Source of the DNA: Paenibacillus sp. FSL R5-0912
GTDB taxonomy: Bacteria; Bacillota; Bacilli; Paenibacillales; Paenibacillaceae
Assembly: GCF_000758605.1 (NCBI RefSeq)
Contig: NZ_CP009282.1
Span: 3,658,001-3,722,000 of the forward strand
Direction of reading: 5' to 3'
Length of the DNA stretch: 64,000 bases
The position numbers were made by a program, and so were the translations under genes. Of the stretch, positions 34,049 to 41,822 are shown one piece after another; the stretch's first letter is position 1, and every line of letters starts with the position of its first letter. The notes beneath the pieces were generated by a model. The model had not been told where the DNA came from. It searched no databases and saw only the letters and a list, made by a program, of their open reading frames with translations.

Positions 34049-34874
34049 AGAGATGACGGGACCTACACGATTCGAAGAATATTCGAAGAAGTACAAGGAC
34101 TTGTTCATCATGACCCGCCGCGGCGGCATACTCGAAGTGCGTATGCACACCGGCGGGGAACCGCTTCAATTTGACTGGTCGGTACAGACTGCCTACGGTA
34201 ATGTATGGTCAGATGTGGGCCGCGATCCTGAGAATGAGGTGATGATCCTTACAGGCACAGGAGAGCTGTGGCAGACAGGCAATCCTGAAGTCTGGAACAC
34301 CAAATTCATGGATTGGCCGAATCGCCGGAAGCTGGAGATGTACCATGAATCGCTCAGAATGATTGAGAATATGGTTCATTGCCTTGATATCCCCACCATT
34401 GGGGTGATCAATGGCACAGGCTCACACTGGCAGCTGGGGACGCTGTGTGATATTACCATTTGTGCAGAAGACACTGTGTTCTTCGATGCCCATTACCTGG
34501 GAGGAGTACCGCCCGGGGATGGAATCGTCTTGGCACTTCAACAACTGCTGGGAACCAAGAAAGCGGCAATTCACGCATACACGGGGATGAACATTGATGC
34601 TCAAGAGGCACTAGACCTCGGTCTGGTCAATGAGGTGCTGCCTCGTGAACAGCTTCTTCCACGCGCGTGGCAGCTGGCAGAAAGAATCATGCAGGCACCC
34701 CGCTCTGTCAGACATCTTACTCATTCGATTGTGTCGCACCCGTGGAAAAAAGCTCTTGCAAATGATCAGGGTCTACAGATTACTCACCAATTGGTTGACA
34801 TGGCCATTGATGAAGAGGGGATTCATGAGCGCCTGATGAAGCTCAAGGAACGTTTTCAGGGGAAGGGTCAATGA
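34038..34874 (+). CDS. crotonase-fold hydrolase, 6-oxocamphor-hydrolase-like (copy 2)
   Basis: 278 residues, starting 11 bp inside copy 1. Seen: the same domain, aligning from residue 1 (MFNREMTGPTRFEEY against MTERRMIGPTKFEEY) and about 60% identical by eye. It keeps His130, His152 and Asp161, but the counterpart of OCH His45 is Gln50 (DWSVQT against NWEAHT). Start at 34038 is supported by this alignment. Tandem duplication with divergence suggests either a changed substrate, a partner subunit in a mixed oligomer, or partial loss of function. Confidence 0.82.
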   Translation: MFNREMTGPTRFEEYSKKYKDLFIMTRRGGILEVRMHTGGEPLQFDWSVQTAYGNVWSDVGRDPENEVMILTGTGELWQTGNPEVWNTKFMDWPNRRKLEMYHESLRMIENMVHCLDIPTIGVINGTGSHWQLGTLCDITICAEDTVFFDAHYLGGVPPGDGIVLALQQLLGTKKAAIHAYTGMNIDAQEALDLGLVNEVLPREQLLPRAWQLAERIMQAPRSVRHLTHSIVSHPWKKALANDQGLQITHQLVDMAIDEEGIHERLMKLKERFQGKGQ

Positions 34875-34934
34875 GCCTCAAGCCGCAGGATGAAGAGCTT
34901 AAGCCAAAGACAACTGAGAAGGGATAAGGGTGCT

Positions 34935-36137
34935 ATGAGATCGTTGACTGAGCTATTTAAGATTGGCAGTGGACCGTCCAGCTCCCATACTATGGGGCCG
35001 GAGAAGGCGGCCAGGATCTTCAAATCAGAGAATGAAGACGCAGACCAATTCAAGGCGTTAATTTATGGTTCCCTTGCCAAAACAGGCAAAGGCCATTTGA
35101 CGGACAAGGCTATTCTTAGAGCACTTTCACCCGTTCCGGCGGAGGTTGAATTTGTTCCACAGGCAGATTTTGTTCTGCCACATCCCAATACCATGGACTT
35201 GTTCGCTTACAAAGACGGGCGGCAAACCTCATCTATGCGTGTTGTCAGTATTGGCGGCGGGGACATCGTTATTGAGGGGCGGGAGGAGATGCAAACGCCC
35301 GATGTCTACCCGGAGAACTCCTTTGCAGCAATCAGTACCTTGTGTAAAGCGAATCATATCTCCCTAAGCGATTACGTTGAGCAGCGTGAAGGCGAACAGA
35401 TCTGGGATTTCCTCCAAGGAATCTGGGAAGCGATGAAGCGTTCGATCGACGAAGGGCTGTCTGTCACAGGTATTCTGGAGGGCGGTCTTGAAGTCGAACG
35501 CAAGGCGAAATATCTGTATCATCAGCGGGATATGGATGAGAGCCCGGAGACGAGGGAGAACAGGATCGTCAGCGCATACGCTTTCGCCGTCAACGAACAG
35601 AATGCCGCCGCCGGCACTGTCGTAACGGCCCCGACCTGCGGGGCCAGCGGTGTCGTGCCCGCCTCGCTACGTTATATGCAGGAGAAGATGCAGGTTCCGG
35701 ATGAACAGATCCTCCGGGCTCTAGCGGTCGGCGGGCTCATTGGCAATCTGGTCAAGCAGAACGCGTCCATCAGCGGCGCTCAGTGCGGCTGCCAGGCGGA
35801 GGTCGGCACGGCTTGCTCTATGGCAGCGGCTGCACTGGCTGAATTGTCTGGTATGGAGATCGACCAGATTGAGTATGCGGCGGAGGTTGCTATGGAACAC
35901 CACTTGGGGTTAACCTGTGATCCGATTAACGGACTGGTTCAAATCCCTTGCATTGAGCGGAACGCTGTCGGTGCGATGCGGGCGATCAATGCGCTGAGCC
36001 TGGCCAAATTCTTGTCTGGTACCCGTAAGATATCCTTTGATCTAGTTGTACAGACCATGTATGAGACAGGCCTGGATATGAACAGCAGGTACCGTGAAAC
36101 TTCAGAGGGCGGGCTTGCTAAGCTCTACAAAGCATAA
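34935..36137 (+). CDS. sdaA: L-serine ammonia-lyase, single-chain iron-sulfur type
   Basis: 400 residues from ATG 34935 (AAGGG upstream); the frame continues to 34890. Seen: LFKIGSGPSSSHTMGPEKAA and GSLAKTGKGHLTDKAI of the beta part; then the alpha part with iron-sulfur Cys in TAPTCGASG, AQCGCQAEVGTACSM and GLTCDPINGLVQIPCIERN. Known: it deaminates L-serine to pyruvate and ammonia. Placement at the end of the amidohydrolase operon points to release of serine (or a close analogue) from the substrate. It is a fused version; B. subtilis has separate sdaAA and sdaAB subunits. Confidence 0.92.
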   Translation: MRSLTELFKIGSGPSSSHTMGPEKAARIFKSENEDADQFKALIYGSLAKTGKGHLTDKAILRALSPVPAEVEFVPQADFVLPHPNTMDLFAYKDGRQTSSMRVVSIGGGDIVIEGREEMQTPDVYPENSFAAISTLCKANHISLSDYVEQREGEQIWDFLQGIWEAMKRSIDEGLSVTGILEGGLEVERKAKYLYHQRDMDESPETRENRIVSAYAFAVNEQNAAAGTVVTAPTCGASGVVPASLRYMQEKMQVPDEQILRALAVGGLIGNLVKQNASISGAQCGCQAEVGTACSMAAAALAELSGMEIDQIEYAAEVAMEHHLGLTCDPINGLVQIPCIERNAVGAMRAINALSLAKFLSGTRKISFDLVVQTMYETGLDMNSRYRETSEGGLAKLYKA

Positions 36138-36160
36138 TTTCATACTTGTGAAAAATGACG

Positions 36161-36205
36161 AAGAACGTCCCATGCTGCAGGTTGGCAGAAGGGACGTTCT
36201 TTTTG
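36161..36205 (+). terminator. terminator after sdaA
   Basis: AAGAACGTCCC pairs with GGGACGTTCTT, followed by TTT; it ends the catabolic operon. Confidence 0.88.
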
Positions 36206-36309
36206 ATATATTAGGATTCACTGTCCATTCGATGAAATACGTTTCGAGGCAACGGAAGCGATTCATCCAATCTGTGCAGAGCTGGTCATCTGCGCAAGAA
36301 GCAATTTGA
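36205..36309 (+). pseudogene. C-terminal remnant of a LysR-family gene
   Basis: The frame reads DILGFTVHSMKYVSRQRKRF then IQSVQSWSSAQEAI and stop. It aligns with the last 34 residues of the LysR protein at 29408 (RSLGIAVSSMKYASPATKRF, IQ/LQ HVQNWSPGQEGI), about 60% identical, with the same stop region TTTGACGG. The rest of the gene is missing; the fragment begins right at the sdaA terminator. Confidence 0.8.
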
Positions 36310-36379
36310 CGGAGCGCCGCTTGGATGAGAAAATGTATGCGTGTACATGGAGTAGTGAATTTAGTAGAGGAGGCTTCAA

Positions 36380-37540
36380 ATGAAACAGCTACGGATCGGA
36401 ATGATAGGTTATAAGTTCATGGGCAAAGCCCACAGTAATGCCTACCGCAGTCTGCCCATGTTCTTCCCCCAGGCACTCAAACCGCAAATGTCTGTCATTT
36501 GCGGACGGAATGAAGAAGCGCTGCAGGAGGCCGCCGGCCAGCTGGGCTGGTCGGAAGGTGTGACGGACTGGAAGGAGCTGGTCTCCCGCAGCGATATTGA
36601 TCTAATCGACATCAATGCGCCGAGCAATGCCCATAAGGAGATTGCGCTGGCGGCGGCTGCTGCTGGCAAGCATATTTTCTGCGAGAAGCCGCTGGCGCTG
36701 AATCTGGCAGATTCGCGAGAAATGCTCCAGGCTGCAGAGGCGGCCGGCATTGTTCATATGGTTGGCTTCAATTACCGTTTCTCCCCGGCGGTCAGGCTGG
36801 CGAAACGGCTGATTGAGAGCGGGCGGCTCGGAAAGGTCTATCATTTCCGTGCCTGGTTCCTGCAGGACTGGATTCTCGATCCTGAATTCCCGCTGGTCTG
36901 GCGTCTGCAGAAGGAGATTGCCGGCTCAGGATCGCATGGGGATCTGGGGGCGCATCTGATTGATCTGGCCCATTTCCTGGTAGGCGATGTGCAGGAGGTC
37001 ATTGGCATGAGTGAGACATTCGTCAAGGAACGGCCGCTGGCAACGGAGATGACAGGTCTTAGCGCCCGGGCCAGCAAAGATGCACCGCGCGGCGCAGTAA
37101 CGGTGGATGATGCTACTTTGTTCCTGGCCCGTTTTGCAAACGGCGCATTGGGCAGCTTTGAGGCGACACGGTTCGCTGCCGGGCATCGTTCGACCAATTC
37201 TTTTGAGATCAATGGCAGTCTGGGCAGTGTGAAATTCGACTTCGAGCGGATGAACGAACTGGAGGTCTATCTGACCTCGGATGACGAAGATGTGCAGGGC
37301 TTCCGGAGAGTGCTCGCCACCGATCCTGCACATGACTATGCTGAAGCCTGGTGGCCGCCGGGCCATACCATTGGATTTGAGCACACATTCATTCACGAGA
37401 TGCTGGAGCTGTCGAATGCGATTGCCGAAGGCCGTCAGCCTGAGCCGAATTTCCGTGACGGTGTGAAATGCCAGGCTGTACTGGAAGCTGTGGAACGTTC
37501 GATTGAAGAGCGGCGCTGGGTTCCGATATCTGAAATGTAG
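36380..37540 (+). CDS. Gfo/Idh/MocA-family oxidoreductase
   Basis: 386 residues; AGAGGAGG upstream. Seen: Rossmann start LRIGMIGYKFMGKAHSNAY, the signature FCEKPLAL with conserved Lys, NYRFSPAVRLAKRLIESGRLG, and HLIDLAHFLVGDV in the C-terminal domain. Known: these use NAD(P) to oxidise or reduce sugars, inositols or their derivatives. It is separated from the catabolic operon by a terminator and the LysR remnant, and from the next gene by the right 109-bp element, so it is probably a single transcript. Substrate unknown. Confidence 0.88.
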   Translation: MKQLRIGMIGYKFMGKAHSNAYRSLPMFFPQALKPQMSVICGRNEEALQEAAGQLGWSEGVTDWKELVSRSDIDLIDINAPSNAHKEIALAAAAAGKHIFCEKPLALNLADSREMLQAAEAAGIVHMVGFNYRFSPAVRLAKRLIESGRLGKVYHFRAWFLQDWILDPEFPLVWRLQKEIAGSGSHGDLGAHLIDLAHFLVGDVQEVIGMSETFVKERPLATEMTGLSARASKDAPRGAVTVDDATLFLARFANGALGSFEATRFAAGHRSTNSFEINGSLGSVKFDFERMNELEVYLTSDDEDVQGFRRVLATDPAHDYAEAWWPPGHTIGFEHTFIHEMLELSNAIAEGRQPEPNFRDGVKCQAVLEAVERSIEERRWVPISEM

Positions 37541-37558
37541 ATACTACAATGTATAAGG

Positions 37559-37667
37559 GGCTATCCCAAAAGTAGACATTCTACTGACAAGTCAGATTCT
37601 CATATTTCTCAAAAGCTTCAAACGTCAAAAAGCAGTGATTCTCCCGTTACTGGAGAATCGCTGTTTT
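37559..37667. repeat. 109-bp inverted element, right copy
   Basis: Starts GGCTATCCCAAAAGTAGACA and ends with a hairpin (AGCAGTGATTCTCC...GGAGAATCGCTG) and TTTT. It is about 87% identical to the reverse complement of 30299-30407. The hairpin can act as a terminator for the oxidoreductase gene and, on the other strand, for the AraC gene. Confidence 0.85.
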
Positions 37668-37713
37668 CTGTTATGGGCGTATTGCTGCTTGCTTCAATTT
37701 TAAAAACAGAGGG

Positions 37714-38583
37714 CTATTTACGTACCATAGAGGGTGTCAGGCCTTTGTACTGCTTATAGAGCTTCGTGAAATAATTGGGATTGTCACAGCCGACTCTGCC
37801 GGAAATCTCTGTAATGCTGAAGCCGGTCTCCTTAAGCAGCCGCTCGGCTTCATCCATCCGGCACAGGTTCACATAGTCGATGAAGGTGCGTCCTGTCAGC
37901 TTCTTGAAGGTTTTGCAGAAATGGAAAGCGTTCAGATTGACAAAGCGGGCAGCACGCTCGACCGACATTTTCTGATCGACATGTGTTTCCAGATATTCCA
38001 GCAACGGCTTGAAGCGTTCGCGGTTGATAGAATGGCGTTCGCTCTGCTGCGCGGGAAATGTACGGGACAGGTGTGTGAAGAATAAGTGGAGCTGGTTCTT
38101 CACCACAAGCTGAAAAGCCGGTTGTTTTGCCTGCACTTCCTCAATAATCCGCTCAAGCAAGGGATAATACGAGGCGCATTCCGGGTTGTGGACCACTGGC
38201 ATGACAGGAAACTGATACCGGTTGCTAAGATAAGGTGCCACATATTGCTCATGCTGGGAATCCTGATTGCGGTCCTTGAACAATGAGGCATGAAAAACAA
38301 TTGAGACATAGGAAACATCCCCGCTATCCAGGCTATAGCCGACATGCAGCCCGCCGGAAGGTACCATGATCACGTCTCCGGGGCCGGCCTCATAAGGTTT
38401 GCTGTCCACATGAAAGATCGCCCGGCCTTCACGCATGACAATAATCTCGAAATGCTCATGCCAGTGCAGGAACAGGATATTCTGTTGGGGCTTGGCATCC
38501 CTGCAATGGTTGAAGAATAAGCGGAATGGATAGGTCTTCTCCTCGAGCGCAGGATATTCCTTCAGTTCTTTCGGATATGTCAT
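37714..38583 (-). CDS. AraC-family regulator
   Basis: 289 residues from ATG 38583 with GGGAG about 12 bp upstream; a GTG at 38601 is in frame. Seen: an N-terminal cupin domain (LHWHEHFEIIVMREG, then AGPGDVIMVPSGGLHVG) that would bind a sugar, and a C-terminal pair of helix-turn-helix motifs (SVERAARFVNLNAFHFCKTFKKLTG; ITEISGRVGCDNPNYFTKLYKQYKG). It is divergent from the isomerase and oxidoreductase genes and probably controls them. Confidence 0.92.
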   Translation of the reverse strand: MTYPKELKEYPALEEKTYPFRLFFNHCRDAKPQQNILFLHWHEHFEIIVMREGRAIFHVDSKPYEAGPGDVIMVPSGGLHVGYSLDSGDVSYVSIVFHASLFKDRNQDSQHEQYVAPYLSNRYQFPVMPVVHNPECASYYPLLERIIEEVQAKQPAFQLVVKNQLHLFFTHLSRTFPAQQSERHSINRERFKPLLEYLETHVDQKMSVERAARFVNLNAFHFCKTFKKLTGRTFIDYVNLCRMDEAERLLKETGFSITEISGRVGCDNPNYFTKLYKQYKGLTPSMVRK

Positions 38584-38707
38584 AATGGCTTCAACTCCCA
38601 CAAGATTCAGCTAGTTTAACGCAAGATAAGAAGAGATTTTGCCCGAAATGAGGGATATACTTGGGTTATTGAACTAACTATAAACCAATATTGGAGTGGT
38701 ATACAAG

Positions 38708-39595
38708 ATGCAGGATACAATGAGAATCGGGACACTGGTGGGAGGCGGAGATGCACTAAGAGTGATTCCGCAAATTATAGGACACGGATTCGAATCATTC
38801 AGCCTGACCTTCTGGCAGACGACGGGAAATACGGATCTGACAGAAACTGCTGCACGGGTGCGTGAATTGGCCGCGGAGCATGATTTCGTGATCTCTTCTG
38901 TAGGGATATTCGGGAATCCGCTTACAGGCACTGGGGATAACTCCGATGCTCTGGCTAGCTGGGAACGGCTGATCGATCATGCCCATTTGTTTGGAAGCGA
39001 TATGGTCTCCGGCTTTACCGGACGTCTGCCTGGGGTTTCAATCGACGAATCCATTCCGAAATTCGCAGAGGTGTTCGGTGAGCTCTCCAAAAGAGCTGCG
39101 GACCGCGGTGTCAGAATCGCCTTTGAGAACTGTTCCATGGATGGAAACTGGCAATCCGGGGACTGGAATATTGCCCATAACCCTACAGCTTGGGAGAAAA
39201 TGTTCAATGCGGTGGATGCCGATAACCTGGGTCTGGAATGGGAGCCCTGCCACCAGATGGTGCAGCTAATTGATCCGATTCCGCAGCTGCGCAAATGGAC
39301 GGACAAAATTTTTCACGTGCACGGCAAGGACGCTACGATTGCCTGGGATATTATCAAGGAATACGGAATTCACGGACCTAAGCCGTATGTGTGGCACCGG
39401 ACACCGGGCTTTGGAGATACGAACTGGACTGATGTAATCTCAATACTGCGGCAGGCCGGGTACACAGGAACGATTGATATCGAAGGCTGGCATGATCCCG
39501 TTTATCGTGATGACCTGGAAATGACAGGCCAGGTTCATGCGCTCCATTATTTGAAAAAATGCCGGGGCGGAAGCTTCGTGCCGAATCCGGTCTAA
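38708..39595 (+). CDS. sugar phosphate isomerase/epimerase (TIM-barrel, AP endonuclease 2 fold)
   Basis: 295 residues from ATG 38708 behind TTGGAGTGG; a GTG at 38696 is in frame. Seen: a TIM barrel with metal-ligand patterns GVRIAFENCSMDG, LGLEWEPCHQM, IFHVHGKDATI and TIDIEGWHDP, as in xylose-isomerase-like epimerases and inosose dehydratases (IolE-like). It is the first gene after the divergent AraC regulator, and a second oxidoreductase follows 21 bp later, so the two enzymes probably act in one sugar or inositol pathway. Confidence 0.87.
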   Translation: MQDTMRIGTLVGGGDALRVIPQIIGHGFESFSLTFWQTTGNTDLTETAARVRELAAEHDFVISSVGIFGNPLTGTGDNSDALASWERLIDHAHLFGSDMVSGFTGRLPGVSIDESIPKFAEVFGELSKRAADRGVRIAFENCSMDGNWQSGDWNIAHNPTAWEKMFNAVDADNLGLEWEPCHQMVQLIDPIPQLRKWTDKIFHVHGKDATIAWDIIKEYGIHGPKPYVWHRTPGFGDTNWTDVISILRQAGYTGTIDIEGWHDPVYRDDLEMTGQVHALHYLKKCRGGSFVPNPV

Positions 39596-39616
39596 TCCAG
39601 AAAGCGGGGAACACCT

Positions 39617-40681
39617 ATGACAGCAGAGTATCGTGTAGTTGTAGCGGGCTGTGGAGCCATGGCTAATGAATGGATCAGTTATGCGGTGAAGCATACTGAA
39701 ATTGAAATCGTCGGACTCGTAGACATCCGGGTGGAATCCGCGCAGACCATGGGTGAGAAGCATGGACTGACCTGCCCGGTATTTACAGATATATCACAGG
39801 CAATTGAAGCTACAGCGGCTAATCTGGTGTTCGATATCACCGTGCCTTCGAGCCATTTCAGTATTGCCAGTAAGGCACTGGAAGCCGGATGTCATGTCTT
39901 CACCGAGAAGCCGCTGGCAGAAACGATGGAGCAATGTAATGAAATCGTTAACATGGCCGGACGTACCGGGCTGAGCCATGCCGTAATGCAGAACCGCAGG
40001 TATGATCCGCATATCCGCTCTTTGCGCGGGTTAATCACCTCGGGAGCAATAGGGAGAACGGGTTCCATAAGCGCAAGCTTCTTTCTGGCCCCGCATTTCG
40101 GCGGATTCCGGGAAGCGATGGACAGCCCGCTGCTCCTGGACATGGCCATCCATACCTTCGATCAGGCCCGCTTTATCAGCGGCGCCGATCCTGTAAGTGT
40201 GTACTGCCAGGAATTTAACCCTCCCGGATCATGGTATGAAGGGAATGCGGCAGCCATCTGTATCTTCGAAATGTCAGACGGCTCCGTATTCTGTTATCAG
40301 GGCTCGTGGTGTGCGGAAGGCGCGCCTACGTCCTGGGAAGCGTCATGGCGGGTCCAGGGGGAACGGGGGGCAGCGATCTGGGATGGCCGGGATATGCCGT
40401 ATGCCGAGATTATCGGTGGCGGTGAAGCTTCCGGACAGTTCCTCAATGAATATGAGCGGGTAGAAGGGCCGGCTGTGCAGATGAAGGAGACCTTCCATCA
40501 GGGCTGTCTTGAAGAGATGTTCCGCTCACTAGCGGAGCAGCGTCCCGCCGAGACTGACTGTCGCGACAACCGCTACAGTATGGCGATGGTGCTTGGCGCT
40601 TTGGAGAGTACGCGGACAGGCAGCAAGCTGAACATTGCGGAATTTATCCGGAATGCCGAGCGGAATGTGCCTGATAAATAA
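39617..40681 (+). CDS. Gfo/Idh/MocA-family oxidoreductase
   Basis: 354 residues; GCGGGGA upstream. Seen: YRVVVAGCGAMANEWISYAV (NAD-binding; Ala in place of one Gly), VFDITVPSSHFSIASKALEAG, FTEKPLAETMEQCN and DMAIHTFDQARFISGA. It lies in the AraC-controlled operon with the isomerase. It differs from the oxidoreductase at 36380 in length and sequence, so the two are not recent duplicates. A perfect terminator follows. Confidence 0.88.
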   Translation: MTAEYRVVVAGCGAMANEWISYAVKHTEIEIVGLVDIRVESAQTMGEKHGLTCPVFTDISQAIEATAANLVFDITVPSSHFSIASKALEAGCHVFTEKPLAETMEQCNEIVNMAGRTGLSHAVMQNRRYDPHIRSLRGLITSGAIGRTGSISASFFLAPHFGGFREAMDSPLLLDMAIHTFDQARFISGADPVSVYCQEFNPPGSWYEGNAAAICIFEMSDGSVFCYQGSWCAEGAPTSWEASWRVQGERGAAIWDGRDMPYAEIIGGGEASGQFLNEYERVEGPAVQMKETFHQGCLEEMFRSLAEQRPAETDCRDNRYSMAMVLGALESTRTGSKLNIAEFIRNAERNVPDK

Positions 40682-40690
40682 ATTGAGTGG

Positions 40691-40723
40691 AAGAGGGGGC
40701 AGCCGATTGGCTGCCCCCTCTTC
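40691..40723 (+). terminator. terminator after the isomerase/oxidoreductase operon
   Basis: GAGGGGGCAGCC pairs perfectly with GGCTGCCCCCTC around GATT, followed by TTCATT. Confidence 0.88.
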
Positions 40724-40932
40724 ATTCAGTCAGACAGGAACGGAATCTGAGTCCGCTTGCGCAGTAAATTCGCCCAATCTGAGCAAATAGAGGAATGTCA
40801 GTCCGCTTCACCAGAGGTTGCAAAACAAGTCACATAAATCCATGGAAAGCTGACAAAGCTGTATTCCTGATCTCTACAAATGAGATTACAATGGATACCA
40901 GGGTAGTGAATGCTAACCAAGGAGTGGTCCGG

Positions 40933-41305
40933 TTGAATGAACCGTTAAAAGTAGTGATTGGAAGCGGAGGTGGCTCTTGGCGGATATATCCGCTGTGCTG
41001 TTCCGGACGGGTTCTTCCCTGATGAAGCTTATCAGAACATTGTGCAGATCGGCGGGCCGGGACCGCTGGACCATCCTGCTGCCTCCCACCGGATCGTACA
41101 TACTTATATTACTCTGCAGAAGATGTTCACTGCCGCAGGGTATCAGGTTAAACTGCTGGAATACTGTGATGAATCCGGCCAATTTCATGAATTTCCCTGG
41201 GATGAGCGCGGCGGTTTCATCTACCGGTCGAAGCGTTTTGATCACCGTAATGCGGAGGGGAAGTTAGGTTTTATTTCATTAATTGCCGATGCAGTTAAAC
41301 TGTGA
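40933..41305 (+). pseudogene. SAM-dependent methyltransferase-like pseudogene with internal deletion
   Basis: Seen: AAGGAGTGG before TTG 40933, opening LNEPLKVVIGSGGG, the SAM-binding motif I at the usual N-terminal place. At about 40970-40979 the frame changes to GGYIRCAVPDGFFPDEAYQN, then GGPGPLDHPAASHRIVHTY and a normal C-terminus (RSKRFDHRNAEGKLGFISL). Known: in such methyltransferases about 60-80 residues separate these motifs. Here they are contiguous and out of frame, so a deletion joined them. The C-terminal 105 codons are intact. Confidence 0.78.
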
Positions 41306-41324
41306 GACTTGTATTCAAAAGTAA

Positions 41325-41374
41325 CAAATAGGCTGATCCGGTTGCAGGGAAATCTGCGTATGGATCAGCCTATT
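41325..41374. terminator. bidirectional terminator
   Basis: AAATAGGCTGATCC and GGATCAGCCTATTT form a perfect 14-bp stem between convergent genes; A and T runs on both sides let it serve either strand. Confidence 0.88.
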
Positions 41375-41399
41375 TACCGTTCTTGATAACTAATGCAAG

Positions 41400-41606
41400 T
41401 TAGAACCCTTTATACTGCGGCTCTTCTTTCTCGATTTCGGTTACGCGGCCTTCCACTTGCTGGACAATTTGCAGCGTCTGCTCTGCAGCACTGGTGAACA
41501 GGGTCTTGGCTTCCTCGTTCTGGGTTTCCATGGCAAACTGCTCAAGACTGGCTTGGGCGCTCTTCAGCGAAGCTACGCAGGTTTTGACCTGTGATGCAAC
41601 AGTCAT
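41400..41606 (-). CDS. DUF1657 protein
   Basis: 68 residues; GAGGAGG upstream on the minus strand. Seen: VASQVKTCVASLKSAQASLEQFAMET and EEAKTLFTSAAEQTLQIVQQVEGRV, the two-helix DUF1657 pattern. Known: DUF1657 genes accompany spoVA- and 2Duf-type spore membrane genes in spore formers. The divergent neighbour carries DUF421 followed by a DUF1657-like tail, which supports a spore-membrane association. Confidence 0.88.
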   Translation of the reverse strand: MTVASQVKTCVASLKSAQASLEQFAMETQNEEAKTLFTSAAEQTLQIVQQVEGRVTEIEKEEPQYKGF

Positions 41607-41822
41607 TGGATCATTACCTCCTCGGGTCTGGGTTGGAACAAAATCTCACAGCGTAGTATCCGCATCCGGCAGTATGAAATACAGGTAATAAATCCCATTG
41701 AGCAGAAGGCCAGTGCGCCGTTTGGCAGCAGGAATTTATTCTCTTGGTTATTTTCCGCCTGTTGTGACAAATAATGAAGATACATATGCGGAACATGAAT
41801 AACTTCACAGGAGGTTTTACGA

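Noticed and set aside
36094-36309. A 71-residue gene after sdaA
   Set aside because: The frame begins inside sdaA, crosses a terminator hairpin and has LysR similarity only in its last 34 codons, so it is annotated as a remnant.
30299-37667. A complete composite transposon
   Set aside because: No transposase gene lies in or next to either 109-bp element, and no target-site duplication could be seen, so only inverted repeats are claimed.
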